Origin: DASYAN01 sp036501345
Lineage (GTDB): Bacteria; Chloroflexota; Ktedonobacteria; Ktedonobacterales; Ktedonobacteraceae
NCBI GenBank assembly: GCA_036501345.1
Contig: DASYAN010000138.1
Coordinates: 1-9,144, forward strand
DNA: 9,144 bases
Direction of reading: 5' to 3'
Below the pieces are notes generated by a model. The model was given only the letters and a program-made list of their open reading frames with translations. It did no database searches and was not told the origin of the DNA. Made by a program: the position numbers and the translations under genes. Positions 1 through 4,927 of this stretch are shown in pieces; positions within the stretch are counted from its first letter, which is position 1, and each line of letters begins with the position of its first letter.

Positions 1-8
1 GAGAAATT

Positions 9-184
9 TACAACGCTAAGGGGCTAACACTGCTGATACTTCGCCTTATCAGCAGCGTTAGCGCTCAAAATGGCCTCTACGCTACCGATAAGATGCAAGT
101 TTTGTGCACGCACAAGCAAAAAAGACACTGCTGATAACCTGCACTGCTGACGTTGGCGCAGCTCAAATCTGGCTTAACGTTGTA
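9..184. repeat. Nested inverted and direct repeats, gene-free left flank
   Basis: No credible gene is seen in 1-313. A strong hairpin lies at 23-62: GCTAAC-A-CTGCTGATA (23-38) pairs with TATCAGCAG-C-GTTAGC (47-62) around an 8-nt loop, with one mismatch in a 16-bp stem. The block is bracketed by TACAACGCTAAG (9-20) and its near-perfect inverse CTTAACGTTGTA (173-184), 11 of 12 matching. CACTGCTGA occurs three times in direct orientation (28-36, 126-134, 142-150), with an inverted core at 47-55. Neither strand has a T-run directly after the 23-62 hairpin, so it is not a standard intrinsic terminator. It could be a protein-binding array, a structured RNA or a transposon end; the sequence does not decide between these. 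Confidence 0.75.
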
Positions 185-196
185 TTTCGCGCCGAC

Positions 197-211
197 GGGC
201 CTAATAGGCCC
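197..211. repeat. 15-bp palindrome GGGCCTA-A-TAGGCCC
   Basis: Perfect 7-bp arms surround a single central base. As RNA it would form a 6-bp stem with an AAU loop. It lies between the nested repeats to its left and the GC-rich hairpin at 271-300, downstream of the minus-strand gene ending at 314. No T-run follows it on either strand. Role unknown. Confidence 0.7.
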
Positions 212-233
212 ACAGGGGTTGTACGCTGTGCGA

Positions 234-316
234 TGCTGAGATGACAGTGTGGCATAGTGGATGAAGCAATGCCCCGGCTGTTCGATGTGAGCACCGGGGC
301 GTTATGCGTTATTCTA
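234..316 (-). repeat. 3' unit with GC-rich hairpin, downstream of the 289-aa gene
   Basis: On the minus strand this stretch starts at the stop codon of the 289-aa gene and is homologous to 8576-8653, downstream of the other outward-facing gene. Shared parts in order are TAGAA..AACGCA.AA, a hairpin (271-300) with 7-bp arms GCCCCGG/CCGGGGC, and then CACACTGTC.AT..CT.AGCA. The 16-nt loop matches the other copy at 15 of 16 positions. The hairpin sits about 13 nt past the stop codon, where a terminator would be, but no U-tract follows. It could be an atypical terminator, an RNA-stability or protein-binding element, or a recombination site. Confidence 0.8.
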
Positions 317-1183
317 CCTCAATGCATTGTGTCGCTCCCAAAGAGTAGGTTCTATATGAAAGTTGTGTGTGACATTTCTTAGAGAAGGACTATTCTGCAT
401 ACCTAGGCTTCTCAAAGTCTCGTTAATATACCTGGTACAACGCTGAACGCTTGTCTCCAGTCCCATAGCTTTGTTATGTTCATCCAGTTGATCGGCGTCA
501 GGCAGTTCAAAAGGCTTATAGAAAGCTCGCCTAATTTTGTTAATACCTCCTAGCTGTACATAAAGGTTCATTATCTCGTAAATTTTTTCCTCTTGTCTTA
601 AGTTACTATTTTTCTTTCTATTGACATCTCTTTTTATAGTTCCCACTTTTGCATCTAAACCTATTATAGCCCCTATCCTCATTCTTCTTTTTTCTCCTGT
701 CTCTTCTCTTTCTCTTTCTCTTTCTCTTCTTTCAGCGTTGTCTCTTTCTCTTTGCTCTTTTTGTTCTTTAGCATATTCTAATCTTTCAGCGATGTGTTTT
801 TTTAGAGCATCGTCTGTTTCTAATCTTGCAGGGTTCCCTATTCTTTCAGTATTTACTCCTTCTAGTACTCTATATGCTTCTTCTGCTATTTCTGGTGGAA
901 TAGGGCTAACGTCTCTTGCATATCCAGTCGTATTTGGTAGGTGCATAACCCTTGCTTCCATTCCGCTACTCAGGCCTGGTATTGCGCTGCCATGTTGAGT
1001 ACTTGTGTCTGAAAATGCTAGTGTGCCAAGCACCTGTGATATCGTGGCTCGCTGACTCGTGTCAGGCGTGCGTTGAGTACTATCCCTTCCTGCTTGCCAC
1101 GATTCTCCTGTACTTGTCCCTGTTGGAATGCGCTGCCTATCACTTCCTGTTGGAATGCGCTGCCTATCACTTCCTGTTGACAT
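314..1183 (-). CDS. Hypothetical low-complexity hydrophilic protein (289 aa) with conserved gene ends
   Basis: Family not recognised. The start is ATG at 1183: it has AAAAGGAG followed by 8 nt, exactly as in the gene at 7867, whereas an upstream in-frame ATG at 1204 has no such site. Residues 1-70 are rich in Ser, Thr, Gly, Arg and Gln and likely disordered; residues 4-21 are two perfect copies of GSDRQRIPT. Residues ~124-168 are strongly charged and probably helical, with an (ER)n run at 151-160. The part most likely to fold is residues ~170-289, which include IYEIMNLYVQLGGINKIRRA and two Cys-poor helical stretches. No signal peptide, membrane segment or catalytic motif is seen. The gene looks AT-rich with many AGA codons, unlike the tns operon, which suggests a different origin. 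It points away from the operon and shares its 5' leader and 3' hairpin with the gene at 7867. Confidence 0.75.
   Translation of the reverse strand: MSTGSDRQRIPTGSDRQRIPTGTSTGESWQAGRDSTQRTPDTSQRATISQVLGTLAFSDTSTQHGSAIPGLSSGMEARVMHLPNTTGYARDVSPIPPEIAEEAYRVLEGVNTERIGNPARLETDDALKKHIAERLEYAKEQKEQRERDNAERREREREREETGEKRRMRIGAIIGLDAKVGTIKRDVNRKKNSNLRQEEKIYEIMNLYVQLGGINKIRRAFYKPFELPDADQLDEHNKAMGLETSVQRCTRYINETLRSLGMQNSPSLRNVTHNFHIEPTLWERHNALR
703..731. repeat. Hexanucleotide microsatellite within the 289-aa gene
   Basis: The plus strand reads as a TCTTTC-type hexamer repeated about four times. On the coding strand it is GAAAGA repeats, encoding the alternating Glu-Arg run at residues 151-160. Because the unit is 6 bp, gain or loss of units keeps the frame and only changes the length of the charged helix. 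Further TCTCTTT-like sequence continues to about 765 in imperfect form. Confidence 0.8.
1121..1174. repeat. Perfect 27-bp tandem duplication in the 5' end of the 289-aa gene
   Basis: Two identical 27-bp units, 1121-1147 and 1148-1174, lie head to tail; a partial third unit (tgttg) follows at 1175-1179. They encode GSDRQRIPT twice near the N-terminus. The perfect identity at DNA level indicates a recent slippage duplication, and the 27-bp length preserves the reading frame. Confidence 0.95.
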
Positions 1184-1218
1184 TACAATATCTCCTTTTC
1201 TCATAAAGTATTTTAAAC
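1181..1218 (-). promoter_or_regulatory. Conserved 5' leader and ribosome binding site of the 289-aa gene
   Basis: On the minus strand, the 38 nt ending in the start ATG match 7833-7869 upstream of the other outward-facing gene at 34 positions with one gap. The shared core is GTTTRAAATACTWTATGA, then AAAAGGAGATATTRTAATG. The match stops at the start codon; the proteins then differ completely. The leader holds a strong Shine-Dalgarno (AAGGAG) with 8-nt spacing. Conservation of the whole stretch suggests a common transcript start or an RNA-level control element. Confidence 0.8.
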
Positions 1219-1226
1219 AAATCTCA

Positions 1227-1256
1227 GATTATAATCAAAACAAGTAAAAAGATTAG
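1227..1256 (-). promoter_or_regulatory. Possible promoter of the 289-aa gene
   Basis: The minus strand has a perfect -10 hexamer TATAAT (1233-1228) inside a 10-bp palindrome GATTATAATC (1227-1236). A 17-nt spacer leads back to only a weak -35 (CTAATC, 1256-1251). Transcription would start about where the conserved 5' leader begins, which supports the call. The palindrome could also bind a repressor. Confidence 0.35.
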
Positions 1257-1519
1257 CAGAGAACAGGAAGTGGCCCTGTCTCTGTATCAGCGTGTGTTCG
1301 GGTTGCTTGATGGTGGTGCCGTTGCCATTGAGTGAGGCGTTCAGTTCCTCCAGCGAGCAAGAAGGCAATTTTCTGTTCCTCGGTGAGCATTCTGTACGCT
1401 TCTCTGAGAGCTTGAGAAGGAGTCAGCCTGAACGTCTTGAGGAACGCTTGGGAGAGGTAGCTGGTTGTCTCAAGAAGTGACTTTTCCCTTAGATCAGAGC
1501 GAGAACCTTGATTCTTCAT
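1253..1519 (-). CDS. Possible small protein (88 aa) with an AraC-like helix segment
   Basis: Reads MKNQGSRSDL... to ...GPLPVLC. The ATG at 1519 follows AAAAAGGAAC with about 11 nt after AGGA, an acceptable ribosome binding site. Residues ~20-45, YLSQAFLKTFRLTPSQALRE, resemble the last helix pair of AraC/XylS-type DNA-binding domains (pattern S..F...F..TPSQ), but the rest of that domain is absent. It may therefore be a remnant of a regulator, a small DNA-binding protein or a coincidence. The C-terminal third (HHHQATRTHADTETG) looks disordered. It lies between tniQ and the 289-aa gene in the same orientation, about 70 nt upstream of the latter's start. No other homology is recognised, and it may not be translated. 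Confidence 0.4.
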   Translation of the reverse strand: MKNQGSRSDLREKSLLETTSYLSQAFLKTFRLTPSQALREAYRMLTEEQKIAFLLAGGTERLTQWQRHHHQATRTHADTETGPLPVLC

Positions 1520-1863
1520 ACGGTTTTTGTTCCTTTTTCATTTAACAGTGAGAATTTATGAATGTATATGTATTGGATGTTTTTCTTCTGACACGCATAA
1601 CGAGTGCCTCTCTCAAGGGTACCTGAGACGATAGAGATTTTTCTAGAGAAAAAGAGACTTTTGGAGAGCGAAAAAAGACATTTCCAGGCTTTAGCTCATC
1701 TCTGGAGGGAGCAATCCAAGTTACGAAACGCCCTCTTCTTTGTCACTTTACCACTGGGTTTTGCAGAATCTGCAAGACTATGCTTCCGTTTTCTCGCTGC
1801 AAGACTATGCTTCCGATAGAGTGAGGTGTTGAAGGAGAAAGAAGGTCTAGCTCATTTGCGAAA
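1520..1863. other. Gene-free stretch downstream of tniQ
   Basis: 344 nt between the tniQ stop and the start of the 88-aa reading frame. It holds the tandem 18-bp repeats at 1770-1815 and the likely 5' region of the 88-aa frame near 1520-1560. No terminator hairpin with a T-run is evident after tniQ. A short plus-strand reading frame here runs through the repeats and is not credible. Confidence 0.6.
1759..1815 (-). repeat. Tandem copies of an 18-bp dispersed repeat
   Basis: CTGCAAGACTATGCTTCCG occurs at 1770-1788 and again at 1797-1815, a 27-bp period. TTTTGCAG just before (1759-1766) is an inverted partial copy. A third copy with one change (CTGCAAAACTATGCTTCC) lies at 8886-8903 in the same orientation, and a partial one is at 8984-8994. 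On the minus strand homology extends outward to CTNNCTC..AT upstream of GGAAGCATAGT, giving about 30 bp. Identical orientation at both sites argues against inverted transposon ends; a dispersed genomic repeat is more likely. Confidence 0.8.
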
Positions 1864-3603
1864 TCAATCCTGTTTTCTGAAGGTATCTGTTGGATAACCC
1901 AATTCTTGGAGCGTGAGTCTCCACGCCTCACGGGCTTCCTTCCTCCAAAAAACGTTACCTGTACGCCGAACAACTTCCCTGACGCTGGGATACACATTTT
2001 CCTTATGAAGTTGCAGGACCACCTGACGGATTTTTTCACCCTCTGCGGCTACCCATTCCTGGTGTCTTCTGTTCCGTTCTGCGTGCCGTCGAGCGGCAAT
2101 TTGGTGGCAAAGATGGGGAAATTTGGCATCGAGAATGTGACGCGAATATCCCATCTCTCTGGCAAGTGCTGCAACCGCAGGGACTTCTTCTTGGCTTGCC
2201 AATACTTCTTGAAGTCGTTGTTCAATCTGTGCATAATCAATCTGCTCACGATAGCGCGTAACGATAGCTCTACAAAGGTCCGGGAAGTGCTCACGTAAGA
2301 CCATCGCATCGCAACGTAATCGTCGTGCAACATCACTCAATGGCTCTGGAATGGGTCGAGCTAACGACATTTCGAGAGCTTGCTTCATTTTGGTCTGGTT
2401 TCCCTCTTCCTTCCAGGACCTTTTATAGCGGAGGACAATGGCTTGAGATAAGTCAGGACAATGTTTCTGCACAGTTGAGACAGCAAACCCCATACGGCGA
2501 GCAACCTCTTTCAGACTGGGGAATTGATCAGATTGATAATCGGCACGGATTACCGCTTCCAAAGTCTGTCTCATGAGCTGTATATCTTCTTCTGTGACTG
2601 GATGTCCTTTCCCTCTGGAGATGATGGGGATGTTCTCTAGGGAAAAACGCGGTTTTTTCTGGATGAAGGGCGATGGAAGGGTTGTGGTCAAAAACTCTCC
2701 AAGGGTGAGTGAGAAGCAGTGACACATCTTTAAGAGCGTGTCAAAGAAAGGGACATTTCCGTGATGGATATATCCCCAAAGTGCCTGGACGGTTATGCCC
2801 AGGAAGCGTGCCAGCGCACTCATATTCCCAGCAGCATAGTCATCAACAAAGACTTGCATTCTTCTTGCGATGTGTTCTTGTGAAGGAGGTACCAGAAGAT
2901 GGGGTGCTAGAGCGAGTAAATCACCTGTTGTCTTTGCTTTCCAGTACTGCCACTCCATATCCATCTTCTCTTCTTCTTTCTCAGATGGCTTTTGAAGATT
3001 CCCTAGAAAGCCTGCGCAGTATGGACAATATCCAGGACGCATCGTTTGTGTCAGGGAAGGAAGCGTTTTTGAGCAGTGAGGGCATTGAGTCACCAGCAAT
3101 TGTTGGTGGCAGGGGCAGAGATCTATGCCGGAAAGTGCCCATAATAAAGGTTCATACAACACCTGATTCTGGCAGCGCCATTCCTCGTAACAGAAAGGGC
3201 ACCAGGCTTTTCTTTGGCGCACTAATTTCTTCAGAGCAAGAACATCGCGAAAGCTCAACATTGTCAAGAAGCGCAAATGGGAGCAGGTGGTGATCGCCTG
3301 TAAGGTTTCAACCCACTCGCTCGCAGCCGGACCGATCCCATTGAGTGTAGACGCGTCCCCATGCCAAAATGCATTCAGCCGAGAGGAGAAATTGGGGCTG
3401 GTATCAACCTTGCCTTGGAGTGGGAAGATCACTTTGGTGATCAAAGCCTTCGGTGTAACGCAATGCGCTCCTGCCAGTCGAGCGACATAACTCGTGAAGC
3501 TTTCAACAGAAGGAGTTCCCACACCCACTGGATCAAGATAATAGAGGCAACTGCGAGGGGGGATGGACGGAAGTGTCACGTCCCATTCTTCATAGCTTTC
3601 CAT
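1864..3603 (-). CDS. tniQ: TniQ/TnsD-like target-site selector (579 aa)
   Basis: Target selector of a Tn7-like transposon: in this family it binds the target DNA and recruits TnsC. ATG at 3603 is preferred because AAGGAAG precedes it and the tnsC stop ends one base upstream (TGA-T-ATG). An 85-aa N-terminal extension is open but lies wholly inside tnsC. Residues ~34-48 (ESFTSYVARLAGAHC) match the TniQ N-terminal motif. Cysteines C135/C138, C163/C165 with H166, C174/C177 and C193/C196 form the zinc-binding region. An XRE-like HTH lies near 252-310. About four repeats follow, near 361-390, 420-450, 473-505 and 538-568, built on the pattern P.L..VARRMG...........FPDL..AI. This is far longer than the short TniQ of type V-K CRISPR transposons and resembles TnsD, which reads a fixed attachment site. 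Intact; third gene of the operon. Confidence 0.9.
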   Translation of the reverse strand: MESYEEWDVTLPSIPPRSCLYYLDPVGVGTPSVESFTSYVARLAGAHCVTPKALITKVIFPLQGKVDTSPNFSSRLNAFWHGDASTLNGIGPAASEWVETLQAITTCSHLRFLTMLSFRDVLALKKLVRQRKAWCPFCYEEWRCQNQVLYEPLLWALSGIDLCPCHQQLLVTQCPHCSKTLPSLTQTMRPGYCPYCAGFLGNLQKPSEKEEEKMDMEWQYWKAKTTGDLLALAPHLLVPPSQEHIARRMQVFVDDYAAGNMSALARFLGITVQALWGYIHHGNVPFFDTLLKMCHCFSLTLGEFLTTTLPSPFIQKKPRFSLENIPIISRGKGHPVTEEDIQLMRQTLEAVIRADYQSDQFPSLKEVARRMGFAVSTVQKHCPDLSQAIVLRYKRSWKEEGNQTKMKQALEMSLARPIPEPLSDVARRLRCDAMVLREHFPDLCRAIVTRYREQIDYAQIEQRLQEVLASQEEVPAVAALAREMGYSRHILDAKFPHLCHQIAARRHAERNRRHQEWVAAEGEKIRQVVLQLHKENVYPSVREVVRRTGNVFWRKEAREAWRLTLQELGYPTDTFRKQD

Positions 3604-3604
3604 A

Positions 3605-4927
3605 TCAGCTTCCTTTCCCTGATAATGCATCCAATGGATCTGTTCCCGTTGGATCTCGATGCGGTTTACGCCGGAATGGACGCGATGGGGACTTCTTCGG
3701 AGAGGCTTCAGGTGGAGACGGCGCTCCTGTCTGCTGTTCGATGTGCTGATTCTGCTGCACTTCAGTCCCCTTTTCATCACCATGGTCATGCTGAAAATCC
3801 TCTTGTCCTCCCAGAGATGCCTCAAGAGGGGAGGGGTGTGGAACCTTCTGAGTCTCACCTGCTCGCTCTAATCCAAGCATCTCCAAGAATTGGGTACGTT
3901 GATATACTTTGGCTTTTAACTCTCTTTCCCCTTCATATGCCTCTCGCATCATTTCATAGCACTCAGCTTCTGAGAACGCATGTTGCTTGAGATGGTTGAC
4001 ACTCACCGTTTTTGCTTCTTGCCAGAGAGCCGCGTGAACTGCCCGCACCAGCATCAGACGAAGATTGCCCACACAGCCAATCGATCGCTCGTAACACAAC
4101 TCCCAGTTTTCAAGAAGCACATTCGTTTCCGATTCAAAGGGCAAAGCATCCTGGAAGGTTTCAAGCACCTTCTTGAAATGGGACAATTCTTTGGGGGTAC
4201 TGCGGTAGCGCGGAAAGTGAATATCTAAGCTCCGCCCAATGAGTTGCGCACTTAAATTGCGGAGTGGGAGAAGCTCATACGTGCCAATAAGGACAAATAC
4301 CGTTTCTGTTGTATCTGCAAGAGACTTGATGCAATCCAATTGATTTTGCAAGTGCTTTGCACCACTGACTTTCCCCAGGTGTTGAGCCTCATCAATGATC
4401 ACAGCCACAGGACGCCGTCGTTGAATGGCAATCTCGAACGCATGACGTAATGCATCTTTTGTTCCTTCTATGGATTTCTGTTTGTTCCAGGATGGCGCAG
4501 AGAGCGTTGGGAAGAGAGGTTCCTCTTGATCATCAAGGGGAACAAGCATTTTGGCTTCTATCAATGGTTCTTGCAAGGCAGAAAGGCCCAGTTGAAAAAA
4601 TGTTTTCCAGTTAAAAGAGCCAGTGAGCGGCGGTTTTGGCGCAATACTCAGAATGGGGATTTGCTCTCGATCGTGTTGCAATGTCGGGAACGCCTCCGTC
4701 AGAATGGTTTTCATCACATGGTTTTTCATGGTCGTTTTTCCAACGCGTGCAGGGCCAAAGACGTTGACAATCGATGCACCACCAGTCTCCCGAATGGCTT
4801 CACGTAACTCCTGGTCTGCAGCCTTCAGATGAGGATGCGCGATCGTACGCTTAAATGACTGTAAGCGCTCTTCCTTGCTCATGTGAGCATAGCGTGATCG
4901 GTCATCTGAAGTTTGTTTTTTCACCAT
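3605..4927 (-). CDS. tnsC: TnsC/TniB-like AAA+ transposition regulator (440 aa)
   Basis: ATPase that links the target-bound selector to the transposase; in relatives it forms filaments or rings on DNA. Walker A is GPARVGKTT (58-66, K64), Walker B is VAVIIDEAQ (174-182, D179/E180), sensor 1 lies near FVLIGT (211-216), a candidate arginine finger is R232 in LIGRSLDIHFPRY, and GNLRLML (287-293) marks the sensor-2 region. Residues ~355-440 are a Pro-, Gln-, Ser- and charge-rich tail that is probably disordered; compact TniB/TnsC proteins lack one this long. The start ATG overlaps the tnsAB stop (ATGGTGA), indicating translational coupling and fixing the start. Intact, with no missing key residue. 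Confidence 0.92.
   Translation of the reverse strand: MVKKQTSDDRSRYAHMSKEERLQSFKRTIAHPHLKAADQELREAIRETGGASIVNVFGPARVGKTTMKNHVMKTILTEAFPTLQHDREQIPILSIAPKPPLTGSFNWKTFFQLGLSALQEPLIEAKMLVPLDDQEEPLFPTLSAPSWNKQKSIEGTKDALRHAFEIAIQRRRPVAVIIDEAQHLGKVSGAKHLQNQLDCIKSLADTTETVFVLIGTYELLPLRNLSAQLIGRSLDIHFPRYRSTPKELSHFKKVLETFQDALPFESETNVLLENWELCYERSIGCVGNLRLMLVRAVHAALWQEAKTVSVNHLKQHAFSEAECYEMMREAYEGERELKAKVYQRTQFLEMLGLERAGETQKVPHPSPLEASLGGQEDFQHDHGDEKGTEVQQNQHIEQQTGAPSPPEASPKKSPSRPFRRKPHRDPTGTDPLDALSGKGS

Noticed and set aside
271..300. Integron attC-type site
   Set aside because: The hairpin and conserved flanks invite the comparison, but the GTTRRRY/RYYYAAC core pair and the extrahelical-base layout are not present, and no integrase is seen.
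3604..3858. 85-residue N-terminal extension of the TniQ reading frame
   Set aside because: It lies entirely inside tnsC in another frame. The internal ATG at 3603 has an AAGGAAG site, follows the tnsC stop by one base, and begins where a TniQ-type N-terminus is expected.
2709..3990. Plus-strand reading frames of 194 and 209 aa
   Set aside because: They are antisense to intact tniQ and tnsC, whose motifs are well conserved, and look like shadow frames.
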